This document shows, piece after piece, positions 8,301-16,622 of a DNA stretch of 64,000 nucleotides (its first letter is position 1; every line of letters begins with the position of its first letter). Source of the stretch: Deltaproteobacteria bacterium (lineage in GTDB: Bacteria > Myxococcota_A > Polyangia > Polyangiales > Polyangiaceae). The translations under genes were made by a program, and so were the position numbers. The notes beneath the pieces are model-generated. The model made no database searches and had not been told where the DNA came from. It was given only the letters and a program-made list of their open reading frames with translations. The stretch is from the NCBI GenBank assembly GCA_016218915.1, contig JACRCQ010000022.1, positions 124,001 to 188,000 on the forward strand. Direction: 5' to 3'.

Positions 8301-10202
8301 CTAGAAGGCGAACGTGGCCTCGAGCCTGGCGCCTTCGAATGCGGGGAACTGCTTGCACACGCCGGAGATGCAGCGCAAGGCGGGGCGGTTCTGCCCGATG
8401 TAGGCCCGCACGAACGACGCACCTGTGAATCGCCACTGGACCATGCCGTTGTAGTAGTGCTTCCAGTTGTCTTCCTTGGTGGAGTACTCGTAGCCGAACG
8501 CGACCGTGAGCTTGGGAGACCAGATGGCGGAGACGTAGTTCTCTCCTTCGCGCCAAGGAGTGGGGTGCTCGGACGGGTTGAAGCGGTACCTGTGCCAGCC
8601 GACCATCTCAGCGCTCCACGGTCCGTGGATCTTCTTGAGGAGCGAGTATCGCACCCAGTTCTCGCGGTAGAAGACCGTGGTGGGCACAGGCACGTCCGGA
8701 TACGGCTTCGGCTGCGCAGAATCGTCGAAGTGCACACCGCTGCTGAAGTAGGCGTGGCTTCGCGACTGCTCGAAGTTGAGCTCGGCTCCCACGAAGGGAT
8801 CTACGATGTCGTTGCGGATCTCGTCGGTCTTGCCCCGGTTCGTTCGCTCCTCCCCGCAGTAGGTCGACTGCTCGGACCAGCTTCGGTAGCGGCCGAGCGA
8901 GGCGTAGACGAGGGCCTGCTCGCCGAGCCGCGCGTCGAGCCTGGCGCGAGCGCCGGTGACGCAGACATTGTACGAGCCCCTGTGGAAGTCCGCGGTGAAC
9001 GGATCGGTGGTGGGCGGGATGTTGTACTGAAGAGAGGTGAAGTCCTTGGGGCCGGTGCCGCCGATGTTGGCGAGCATCGGATAGAAGCGATCGTAGTGCT
9101 TTCCTTCGATGGAGAGCGTGAAGGGGCCATCGTAGGCGGTTGCCATCATGTAGGCAGCGTACCCGCCTGAGACCCGGTCGAGCTGGGCAGCCTTGACTCC
9201 CGTCGGATCGGTCTCCGGTCCGCCGATGTAGTCGCGCATGTTCTGGCCTGCGAGCTCGAAGTAGAACGTGCCGTGATCGAAGATGGACGGCGCGTTGAGC
9301 GATGCTGAGGCGATCATGGTCTTGTCGGCGTTGCGCGATGGGCCAGCCGAGTCGCTGCCGTTCTGGAACCACGCGTGTGCCCGGTCGAGCTGCACGGCGC
9401 GCACGCCGAGCTGCAGTGCCTTGATGCCGCCTTCTGCCTGTGCGCCCGTCAGTACGTCGGGCGCGAACGTGGGCAAAGCGTTGGCGACGTAGGGTGTGTT
9501 GTTCGGCTTCGGCACGATGGGATAGGCGAACTTCTCGGCGCTGGTTCCGGCCGACTGCGAGAGAAGCCGTCCCGTGACCTCGTCGACGCGAATCGGGTTC
9601 GACGCACCCGCGATCGCGGTGACGTTGAACTTGAGCTTCCCGAGATCAGGGTTGTAGACGATTTTGCCGCCGCGCAGGGTGGTGTCCGAGGCGAGCTCGT
9701 CGACCTTGCGAACGGCGAGGGTCAGGCCCTTGCCGAACTGGACGTAGTAGTCGCCGGCCGTCACCTCCAGCCCGCGGTGCTGGTAGGTCAGATTGTACTT
9801 GGATGGATAGACCACATTGACGTAGCGGTCGGACAGCTGGATGCCGTAGTTCTGGGTGGCCGTGTAGCGGTCCAGCCCCTGCGCCACATCGCGATCAGCC
9901 AGGCGGTTCGGGTCGGGCTTGTGGAAGAACATGGCGCTGTCGATGCGCAGCGCAGCAGTGAATCTTCCGCTGGTCGCCTGCATGTTGAGACGGTTGAGCC
10001 ACTCGCCGTAGTTGTCGTCGAGCCGATCGGTGTTCCGATTGTCGAAGTGCCACTTGAACACGGTCGTCTCCGTGATCGTGGCGCTGGGCTTGTCGATCAC
10101 GGGAGTCTCTGCGCGCGCTTGTCCGGCGACCAGAAGGGCGCAGGACGCGGCGGACCCGATCGCGATCACGCGCAGCAACGCGCGGCTGCTCGCGTGTCGC
10201 AT
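8301..10202 (-). CDS. Outer-membrane beta-barrel protein (DUF6029-like)
   Basis: 633 residues from the ATG at 10202, with a signal peptide ending at GQARA-ETP. The mature protein is a run of alternating hydrophobic/aromatic strands (for example YYVQFGKGLTLAVRK, AYFSSGVHF, LTVAFGYEYSTK) and ends ...ARLEATFAF, the aromatic C-terminal signal of BAM-assembled barrels. The QFGKGL motif and overall layout recall the DUF6029 family of surface proteins. An upstream in-frame ATG at 10283 would add 27 basic residues and spoil the signal peptide. It follows two thioredoxin-fold lipoprotein genes on the same strand, so a role in an envelope redox or export system is plausible but unproven. Confidence 0.75.
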   Translation of the reverse strand: MRHASSRALLRVIAIGSAASCALLVAGQARAETPVIDKPSATITETTVFKWHFDNRNTDRLDDNYGEWLNRLNMQATSGRFTAALRIDSAMFFHKPDPNRLADRDVAQGLDRYTATQNYGIQLSDRYVNVVYPSKYNLTYQHRGLEVTAGDYYVQFGKGLTLAVRKVDELASDTTLRGGKIVYNPDLGKLKFNVTAIAGASNPIRVDEVTGRLLSQSAGTSAEKFAYPIVPKPNNTPYVANALPTFAPDVLTGAQAEGGIKALQLGVRAVQLDRAHAWFQNGSDSAGPSRNADKTMIASASLNAPSIFDHGTFYFELAGQNMRDYIGGPETDPTGVKAAQLDRVSGGYAAYMMATAYDGPFTLSIEGKHYDRFYPMLANIGGTGPKDFTSLQYNIPPTTDPFTADFHRGSYNVCVTGARARLDARLGEQALVYASLGRYRSWSEQSTYCGEERTNRGKTDEIRNDIVDPFVGAELNFEQSRSHAYFSSGVHFDDSAQPKPYPDVPVPTTVFYRENWVRYSLLKKIHGPWSAEMVGWHRYRFNPSEHPTPWREGENYVSAIWSPKLTVAFGYEYSTKEDNWKHYYNGMVQWRFTGASFVRAYIGQNRPALRCISGVCKQFPAFEGARLEATFAF

Positions 10203-10323
10203 CGGTGTGTGGCGGAGTGGAGAGTGCTTGCGCGCGGCTCTGGGCAAATGCGGGCGTGCCATGGTGCGTGCGACACGATACACGATGTGGCGGGATTTTG
10301 CGCTGCGAGCAGGGGGGTGGCGA

Positions 10324-10896
10324 TCAGCGTGCGGCTTGCGCCAAGGCGGCGACCACGTCGGCTTCCATGCCTACCTCGTCGCCCGGCTGGTAGGTCTCCC
10401 GGCGCTTGATGATCTGGCCGTTGCGGCCAATCAGCACCTGATAGGGAGCCGCTGTCTTCTTGTTGTACAGGTTCGTGACCTGGCTGTTGATATCGTGCGC
10501 CACTGCGAAGTGAAGCCCGTGCGAGCGCATGAACGGCCCAATCTGTCCGGCGGTTTCCGGCGGGTCCATGGCCACGCCGAGCACCACCAGGCCCTTGTCT
10601 TTGTACTTGTTCTGGATCTCTTCGAGGTGGGTGAGGACCGCCACGCACGGGACGCAGAAGGTGGTCCAGAAGTCGATGAGGACGACGTCCTTGCCGAGGT
10701 GATCTGCCAAGCGGAAGTTCTCGCCGGACATCAGATCGACGCTGAAGTCAGGCGCCATGGCCGCGTTGGAGGGCGCGTTGGCTTGGGGCGTGGTGGCCGA
10801 GCCGCAGGCGGCTGCAGCGAGGGCAATGGATGCGAGAGCGGCGAGAGCGACGCAGCGGGCGCGCTCGAGGGGGCTGAAACGATTCATTCGGGTCAC
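10324..10896 (-). CDS. TlpA-like thioredoxin-fold lipoprotein
   Basis: 190 residues with a lipoprotein signal (ALAAAAC, lipid Cys31) and a TlpA/ResA-type thioredoxin domain. The active site is CVPC (81-84) in FWTTFCVPCVAVL, with a cis-proline at AAPYQVLIG. Such proteins reduce disulfides in exported or cytochrome-maturation substrates on the periplasmic side of a membrane. The GTG at 10896 overlaps the stop of the upstream thioredoxin-like lipoprotein gene by four bases; an ATG at 10887 is the alternative start. Two such lipoproteins plus a barrel in one operon suggests they serve one partner. Confidence 0.85.
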   Translation of the reverse strand: MTRMNRFSPLERARCVALAALASIALAAAACGSATTPQANAPSNAAMAPDFSVDLMSGENFRLADHLGKDVVLIDFWTTFCVPCVAVLTHLEEIQNKYKDKGLVVLGVAMDPPETAGQIGPFMRSHGLHFAVAHDINSQVTNLYNKKTAAPYQVLIGRNGQIIKRRETYQPGDEVGMEADVVAALAQAAR

Positions 10897-11597
10897 TGTC
10901 CCAGGATGCTGACGAACTCAGCTTCGGCCGAAGCCGCATCGAGCAGACCGGCGTTGGCGAAGGTGATCTTCATGTTGGTGAGGTTGACGATGATGTTGTA
11001 GGGCGCAGCGCTCTTGTCGAAGTAGACGCCGGAGGCGATGGCCGGGTCGAGGACGGTGGGGAACTCGAAGCCGTAGGTCTTGGTCCAAGTGGTAAGGTTC
11101 GCCCAGCGAGAGGGGTTGTAGTCGTTGTCCTCGAAGATGGCCTCGATGAACATGACGCCTTTGGGGTTCCAGGTCTTGAACTCGTCGTTGGCGGTCTCGG
11201 CCTGCTGCTGGCAGTAGGTGCACCACAGCGCGGACCATGTGAGAAGAAGCACTCGCGGCTTCGACTTGTCGCCCGTCGGATTGTAGTAGTCGTGCAAGGA
11301 GATGAGCTCCTTGTTCGTGTCATCGACGGTGTAGTTGACCGCCTTGGGGTTCCTCATGCCCCAGAACTGGTAGTCCTTGATCACGGACTCGAGGTTCTGG
11401 CCGTAGGGGCCCTTGGGGTAGTCCGGAGCCTGGGTGGTCCCTGCGCTGCCGCCGCCTCCTTCGACGGCTGTGCCTCCGCCATCATTTTCCTTGCCCGGAT
11501 CGACTTCGGGCGCAGCAGGATCGGAGCTGCAAGCTGACAGTGCGAGAAGAAGGGATGCTGCGAGACACGACAGCGGGACGTAGACAACAGCGCGCAT
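10893..11597 (-). CDS. Thioredoxin-fold lipoprotein with WCTYC active site
   Basis: 234 residues. A lipobox (LSAC, Cys23) is followed by a Gly-rich linker (about 30-55) and a redoxin domain with active site WCTYC (Cys126, Cys129) in LLLTWSALWCTYCQQQ. The cis-Pro region is SAAPYNIIVNL. The start ATG at 11597 has an AGGGAG ribosome-binding site. It is the first gene of a minus-strand operon with the TlpA-like lipoprotein and the barrel. The CTYC dipeptide differs from the partner's CVPC, which normally shifts redox potential, so the pair may act as a relay. Specific substrate unknown. Confidence 0.82.
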   Translation of the reverse strand: MRAVVYVPLSCLAASLLLALSACSSDPAAPEVDPGKENDGGGTAVEGGGGSAGTTQAPDYPKGPYGQNLESVIKDYQFWGMRNPKAVNYTVDDTNKELISLHDYYNPTGDKSKPRVLLLTWSALWCTYCQQQAETANDEFKTWNPKGVMFIEAIFEDNDYNPSRWANLTTWTKTYGFEFPTVLDPAIASGVYFDKSAAPYNIIVNLTNMKITFANAGLLDAASAEAEFVSILGQ

Positions 11598-11651
11598 GGG
11601 GTACTCCCTGGAAGATCGTCGCGTGGTAACGCCTGACCGTTGAACTGCGGA

Positions 11652-11680
11652 TTGCGACTGCGACGGCCACAGTCTATCAT
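11652..11680 (+). promoter_or_regulatory. Sigma-70-type promoter for the cysteine-rich lipoprotein gene
   Basis: TTGCGA (11652-11657), a 17-base spacer and TATCAT (11675-11680). It lies about 120 bases upstream of the chosen start at 11802. The same core read on the other strand gives TATGAT (11677-11682) facing the thioredoxin-lipoprotein operon, so the -10 elements of two divergent promoters may overlap. Confidence 0.5.
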
Positions 11681-11801
11681 ACCGTTGCTCGCGCTGAACT
11701 AGGCAACGGCGCAAGAAAGAGCCGTCGCGGCGACACGAAACTTTTTCGCTTCGGCCCGAAGCCCTTCGGCGATGGCCCACCCCTTTACCCCGAGGTCTTC
11801 C

Positions 11802-13871
11802 ATGCATCCAACGTCCACCATGAGGCCCATGCGAGGCGTTCTCCTGCTTGCCGCTTCGATTCTTGCGCTGTGCGCAACGGCCTGCAGCAGCTCCGATTCC
11901 ACCCCGGAAAAACTATGCGGTGGCGTGGTACGCGATGGCCAGTGCTACAAGAAGTGCGACGAAACCAAGTGCCTTGCAGGCAACTACTGCTTCGTCACCG
12001 ACGATCGGGCCGAGGGGTTCTGCGGCCAGCCATGCAAAGACCCGAACGGGACCGAATGCGGCATGGGCTACGCCTGCACGCCTGGAACGGCCACCACGGT
12101 GGATCTGACGACCTACGACTACTACTGCAAGAGCCTGGGGCTTCCCAACGATGGCGTGACAGGCTCGCCCTGCAAGGGCGACGCGGAATGCGCTCCCGGC
12201 TACGGGCTGCAGTGCCTTGCGGGCAAGTGCGCGGTCAAGTGCGACGGCGTGCAGTACTGCCCTGACGGCTACGAGTGCAAAGGGATTCCCAACGCGCCTG
12301 CGAGCGGGCCCAAGGGCTACTGCGACAAGAAGGACACGGACTGGGGCGCAGGCCACTATGGCACCGAGTGCCCGAGCGGCAAGAGCACGGTCTGCGACAG
12401 CGCCAATGGCTGGATCTGCGTGGGCACGCTCGGCAAGGGCTTCTGCAGCAAGAAGGATGGCTGTGCGACCGACGACGATTGTCCGTCGGGCTACTGGTGC
12501 GGCTCTGCGCGCATCGGGATCTCGGGCAAGACCGACATCGACTTCACCCAGCAGCCCAAGGTCTGTCTGAAGCGCGAGTTCTGCGCGCCCTGCAACTCCG
12601 ACATCGACTGCTCGCTGCAGGTCGGTGCGATCTGCGTGCCTGACAAGAACGGCGAAGGCTTCTGCACGACACCGTGCGAGAAGGAAACCAACTCCTGCTA
12701 CATCGGCGTGGAATGCAAGGACGTCGGCACAGGTGTGTTCGCGTGCGTCCCCGATGTCGGCGCCTGCCACGAGGCCACACCGCAAGGGTGCTCGCCTTGC
12801 CGTGTGGACACCGACTGCGGCCAGAACGCGATCTGCGCGGACGGCGACTTTGGATACAAGACGGGCATGAGCTGGTGCATGACGCCTTGCGGGCCCAAGG
12901 ATTCGTTCGGCAAGGCGACCTGCAACATCGCGCCCAACGGGCTCGAGATGATGTGCATGGACGAGACCGAGCTGGGGCTGGGCGGCCCGTTCAAGAACGA
13001 CGGCACGACGCCAAACTACCTGTACGGGCACTGCTACGCCCCGTTCACGGTCGACAACACGGAGATGTTCGTGCCTTCGGATCCTCCGAGGAACGTGTGC
13101 GGCAACTACGTGCGCGAGGGCGACGAGGAGTGCGACGACGGCAACGGCAAGGACTCGGACGGATGCGACACGAAGTGCAAGGTGACGGCCGCCTGCACCT
13201 TTGCCATCAAGGAGCCGAACGGCGACGTGTGGGACACCCCGCCTTCCGAGCCTGCGCTCGATCCGGCGCCGAACCACGTCACGGGCACGGACTATGACCC
13301 CAGGATGCAGTGGGTCGTGTCCACCACCAAGTGCAGGACCTTCAAGATCACCGGCGCTCTGGAGACGGCGGGCGACATCGACACCATCGCGCTCGAGCTT
13401 CCTGACGGCGCGGCTGCCTGGCTCGACACCTACAACGGCGGGATCGGCAAGTGCGGCGTCGACCTCAGGACCGAGGTCCGCCCATGGGGCAATGCGGCGA
13501 AGACCGCAGATCTCAACCTGCTCGACGCGACGGTCACGTGCGAGGGGCTCTCGGACGTGATCAAGAACCTCGATGCAGCGACCCCGTCGTTGTGCTCGAA
13601 CAAGCACCTGGGGTGTGGCAGCTGCACGAAGGCGGGGATCTGCGGAGCTTGCGACGACGACAACGGATACGGCGACTGCACACGCATGATGCTGTCGACG
13701 ACCCTGACGTACGGGTCGTACCCGATTGACTTCGACGGCAAGTTCAAGATCGTCCGTGTGTATGCGAAGGACCCGGCTGCGACCGTGTCCGAGTACACGA
13801 TGGTCGTGAGCCGGTTCACGGCATCCAATCCGGTGGGCGCCTCGACGCCGCCCGGACTGACCTGCTACTGA
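11802..13871 (+). CDS. Large cysteine-rich secreted lipoprotein with Myxococcus cysteine-rich repeat
   Basis: 689 residues. A lipoprotein signal (ILALCATACSSSD) leads into several hundred residues of EGF-like spaced cysteines (repeats of C-x(3-5)-C with G-Y-x-C, for example CPDGYECKG, CPSGYWCGS, CNSDIDC). The DUF4215-type motif EGDEECDDGNGKDSDGCDTK (about residues 440-460) is the 'Myxococcus cysteine-rich repeat'. The C-terminal about 200 residues are less Cys-rich and may form a beta-sandwich. Such proteins are surface-exposed in Myxococcota and often of unknown role. The ATG at 11802 has GAGG a few bases upstream; ATGs at 11820 and 11829 are alternatives. The long open frame on the opposite strand is an artefact of composition. 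Confidence 0.85.
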   Translation: MHPTSTMRPMRGVLLLAASILALCATACSSSDSTPEKLCGGVVRDGQCYKKCDETKCLAGNYCFVTDDRAEGFCGQPCKDPNGTECGMGYACTPGTATTVDLTTYDYYCKSLGLPNDGVTGSPCKGDAECAPGYGLQCLAGKCAVKCDGVQYCPDGYECKGIPNAPASGPKGYCDKKDTDWGAGHYGTECPSGKSTVCDSANGWICVGTLGKGFCSKKDGCATDDDCPSGYWCGSARIGISGKTDIDFTQQPKVCLKREFCAPCNSDIDCSLQVGAICVPDKNGEGFCTTPCEKETNSCYIGVECKDVGTGVFACVPDVGACHEATPQGCSPCRVDTDCGQNAICADGDFGYKTGMSWCMTPCGPKDSFGKATCNIAPNGLEMMCMDETELGLGGPFKNDGTTPNYLYGHCYAPFTVDNTEMFVPSDPPRNVCGNYVREGDEECDDGNGKDSDGCDTKCKVTAACTFAIKEPNGDVWDTPPSEPALDPAPNHVTGTDYDPRMQWVVSTTKCRTFKITGALETAGDIDTIALELPDGAAAWLDTYNGGIGKCGVDLRTEVRPWGNAAKTADLNLLDATVTCEGLSDVIKNLDAATPSLCSNKHLGCGSCTKAGICGACDDDNGYGDCTRMMLSTTLTYGSYPIDFDGKFKIVRVYAKDPAATVSEYTMVVSRFTASNPVGASTPPGLTCY

Positions 13872-13886
13872 CCTGCCATAGGGTGA

Positions 13887-13910
13887 CGCCGCCACGCTCG
13901 CGTGGCGGTG
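13887..13910. terminator. Bidirectional terminator hairpin between convergent genes
   Basis: A perfect eight-base inverted repeat, CCGCCACG (13889-13896) and CGTGGCGG (13901-13908), with a CTCG tetraloop, extendable by a wobble and one more pair. It lies 15 bases after the cysteine-rich lipoprotein stop and 22 bases before the end of the opposing gene. It has no strong T-tract, common in GC-rich genomes. Confidence 0.6.
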
Positions 13911-13932
13911 GTCCCCCTCAAGCCGCTCCTGC

Positions 13933-14469
13933 CTACATCCCGCCGCTGATCTTGAAGGTCGTCCCTTCGCAATTGTGCGCTGTCTTCAGCTCTTGCGACA
14001 GCCCAGCGCAGCGGATCAGCTCGAGCCGGTTTTCCGACACGGTCCGGCGCCACTCGTCCTTGTCCTCGATGCCGGGCACCTTGTAGGAGGCGGAGTAGGT
14101 GTAGTCGACGAAGACACGCTCGGTGTCCTTGGAGCCGAGGACGCGGCGGTACCTGATCTCGTAGCGGATCGCCTTGGCCTGGGTGAGCTGGGTCTGGAGG
14201 TATTCGCGCATGCCTGCGTAGTCCAGATCGTCCGATGCATCGGCGTTGCCCCCGTCCTCGTAGTACCGCGGCGAGATCAGCGTCAGCAGCAAGGGTATGT
14301 CCCTGCGCTCGACCGCCTTGCGGTACTTCTCGCAGAACAGGACGGCTTCCCGGTTCTCGGACGTGTCTTCCACGTCCGTATTGGGGATGTAGTGGGTGGT
14401 GCAGCCGGCGAGCGGACTCGTGGCAGCAGCGAGCAGGGCAACGGAGAGAATTCGGAGGGACGTGGTCAT
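13933..14469 (-). CDS. Small hypothetical lipoprotein
   Basis: 178 residues from the ATG at 14469 with a lipobox (SPLAGC). The mature part resembles an NTF2-like/SnoaL-type fold: an initial helix (AVLFCEKYRKAVERRDIPLL) then ISPRYYED and antiparallel strands (YEIRYRRVLGSKDTERVFVDYTYSA, quoted in part as RVFVDYTYSASY). A C-terminal Cys pair could form a disulfide. NTF2-like lipoproteins often bind small ligands or partner proteins in the periplasm. No specific function is recognised. It is divergent from the sensor kinase gene across 120 bases. Confidence 0.7.
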   Translation of the reverse strand: MTTSLRILSVALLAAATSPLAGCTTHYIPNTDVEDTSENREAVLFCEKYRKAVERRDIPLLLTLISPRYYEDGGNADASDDLDYAGMREYLQTQLTQAKAIRYEIRYRRVLGSKDTERVFVDYTYSASYKVPGIEDKDEWRRTVSENRLELIRCAGLSQELKTAHNCEGTTFKISGGM

Positions 14470-14589
14470 GCGTGGCATCAACACCCGACCCAGCGGGTGA
14501 ATTCCTCTCCACGATGCCGCTGGAACAAGAAAAGCGCAAGGGCTGCTTGGTATTTGCCGTCACATGCCCGTCCGCATTACCCTGGACCC

Positions 14590-16614
14590 GTGGCAGTCCC
14601 GGCAGATACGCAGGTCCTGGTAGTCGATGACGACGCGGTGAGCCGCCACGTGCTGTGCCAGGCGCTCCACGAGGCAGCCATCCGGAGCGTGGCGGTCACC
14701 GGGGGGACCGAAGCTCTGCAGTCCATCGCGGAGTCTGCGCCGGCGCTGATCCTGCTCGACCTGGTGATGCCGCCGCCGGACGGGTACGACATCCTGCGGA
14801 CGTTGCGGGCGCATCCCACGTGGCGGGACATCCCGGTCGTGGTGCTGACAGCGCTGGAGAGCGACGACGAGATCGCGCGTGCGTTCGACGCGGGGGCAGA
14901 CGACTTCGTGCGCAAGCCGTTCCGTCCGGTGGAGCTGGTGGCGCGCATCCGCGGCCAGCTGCGGCTGCGCGGGTACATCGACGAGCTGGCGCACAAGGAG
15001 AGCGACACCCAGATCGTGCTCGAGCTCACGCAGGCTTTGGCCTCGAGCCTGGATCTGAGGGAGATCCTTTTCACGGTCGTGGTGCGCATCGCTGAGGTCG
15101 CACATGTGGACCGCTGCAGCATCGTGGTCGTGCAGGAAGGCGGCGCAGTCGGGTACGTCGCCGCCACCAGCGACGACCAGCAGATGCACGATCTGCGCAT
15201 CGAGCTCGACAAGTATCCTGAGATCCGCCAGGTGATGGAATCCGGCCAGCCGCTGGTGATCGAGAACACTGCGACCCACCCCCTGCTCGAGGTCGTGCGC
15301 CAGGACCTCCACGAGCACTGCGTGGCCTCCCTCGCCATCGTTCCGATCAACTACGAGGACCGCCCCATGGGCGTGCTCTTCCTGCGCGCGCGCCAGCACG
15401 TGCACTTTGGCGAGCACGAGCTCTCGGTCGCGCGCACGATCGCGAACGCGACCGCGATCGCCCTGCGAAATGCGCGCGTGATCAAGCGGCTGCGCGACAA
15501 GACGGAGCGGGTCACGTTCGCGAGATTCAAGGCGGAACGAAGGCTTCGCCTGCTCAAGCGCTACGAGACGTTCCTGGAGTCGTCGGCAGACGGAATCGTG
15601 GTGATCGACAACGACGGGCAGATCCTGTTTTCGAACGCGCGAGCGCGCGACGTGTGCGGCTACACCGACGCGGAGCTGCGGGGCCGCAGCTTCGACAGCC
15701 TGCTGGTGCCGGAAGACACAGCGGCGCTCGTGCGGGTTCGCGAGGGTTTTGCCCGGGGAGACTACCCGCGCAACGCGGACATCCGTCTGCAGCGCCGCGA
15801 CGGAGCCACGATCGTCTTGAGCATCAGCTTCAGCAGCGTCCTGCGGCAGGACAACGCCACGCTGCTCAGCCTTCGCGATGTGACCCGGGATCGCATGGTG
15901 GACTCCGAGCTACGCAAGACCAAGGAGTTCCTGGAGCGGGTGATCGACAGCTCGGCCAACGCGATCCTGTCGATCGACCGCGACGGCATCGTGAGGCTGT
16001 TCAATCGCGCTTCCGAGCGCTGCTTCGGATATCGGGCTGACGAGGTGATCGGGCGTCGCGCAGTACGCGACCTGTTCCCGCCCGACGGGGTGGAGGACGT
16101 GCTCAGCGTGGTCAACCCGCACCTGACGGACCTGCATCGTCCGCGACGCATCGAGGATCACCGCACGCACGTGCTGAGCGCGAACCGAGAGCTGGTGCCG
16201 GTGTCGCTGTCGGCCGCGCAAATCTTCGAGGGTGGGGCGAGCGACGGCGCGGTGGTGGTGTTCACGGACCTTCGAGACAAGCTGCGGATGGAGGCGCGAC
16301 TGGCGGCAGCGCAGGAGGAGCTGCAGTCCAGGGAGAAGCAGGCAATCATCGCGGAGCTCGCAGGCGCGGCCGCCCATGAGCTCAACCAACCGCTCACCAG
16401 CGTGATGGGTTATGCTGAGCTACTCAAGCGCAAGCTGGAGCCAGATGCGCCGTCGTACGCCGCAGCAGACGTGATCATGAACGAGGCAGAGCGTATGGCA
16501 GAGATTGTGCGCAAGATCGGCAAGATCACGCGCTATGAAACCAAGACCTACGTGGGGGCAGCCAAGATCCTCGACCTGGATCGTGCAAGCGAGGAACCGC
16601 ACCACCGAAGGTAG
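14590..16614 (+). CDS. Hybrid sensor protein REC-GAF-PAS-PAS-HisKA lacking an ATPase domain
   Basis: 674 residues. A response-regulator receiver domain (1-125; acidic VDDDA, phospho-acceptor Asp57 in ILLDLVMPPPDGY, Lys in DDFVRKPF) is followed by a GAF domain (about 145-310), two PAS domains (about 330-440 and 445-575) and a HisKA dimerisation helix pair with His596 in AAHELNQPLTSVMGY. The protein stops about 75 residues after the histidine, with no N, G1, F or G2 box, so it cannot bind ATP itself. The next gene, eight bases on, encodes a complete kinase that could phosphorylate it. The start is a GTG without a clear ribosome-binding site; the frame is open upstream, so the exact start is uncertain. 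Confidence 0.85.
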   Translation: MAVPADTQVLVVDDDAVSRHVLCQALHEAAIRSVAVTGGTEALQSIAESAPALILLDLVMPPPDGYDILRTLRAHPTWRDIPVVVLTALESDDEIARAFDAGADDFVRKPFRPVELVARIRGQLRLRGYIDELAHKESDTQIVLELTQALASSLDLREILFTVVVRIAEVAHVDRCSIVVVQEGGAVGYVAATSDDQQMHDLRIELDKYPEIRQVMESGQPLVIENTATHPLLEVVRQDLHEHCVASLAIVPINYEDRPMGVLFLRARQHVHFGEHELSVARTIANATAIALRNARVIKRLRDKTERVTFARFKAERRLRLLKRYETFLESSADGIVVIDNDGQILFSNARARDVCGYTDAELRGRSFDSLLVPEDTAALVRVREGFARGDYPRNADIRLQRRDGATIVLSISFSSVLRQDNATLLSLRDVTRDRMVDSELRKTKEFLERVIDSSANAILSIDRDGIVRLFNRASERCFGYRADEVIGRRAVRDLFPPDGVEDVLSVVNPHLTDLHRPRRIEDHRTHVLSANRELVPVSLSAAQIFEGGASDGAVVVFTDLRDKLRMEARLAAAQEELQSREKQAIIAELAGAAAHELNQPLTSVMGYAELLKRKLEPDAPSYAAADVIMNEAERMAEIVRKIGKITRYETKTYVGAAKILDLDRASEEPHHRR

Positions 16615-16622
16615 CAACTGAG

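Noticed and set aside
11913..13895. A 660-codon open frame antisense to the cysteine-rich lipoprotein.
   Set aside because: It lacks family motifs and mirrors the codon bias of the real gene. The plus-strand protein has a signal peptide and patterned cysteines.
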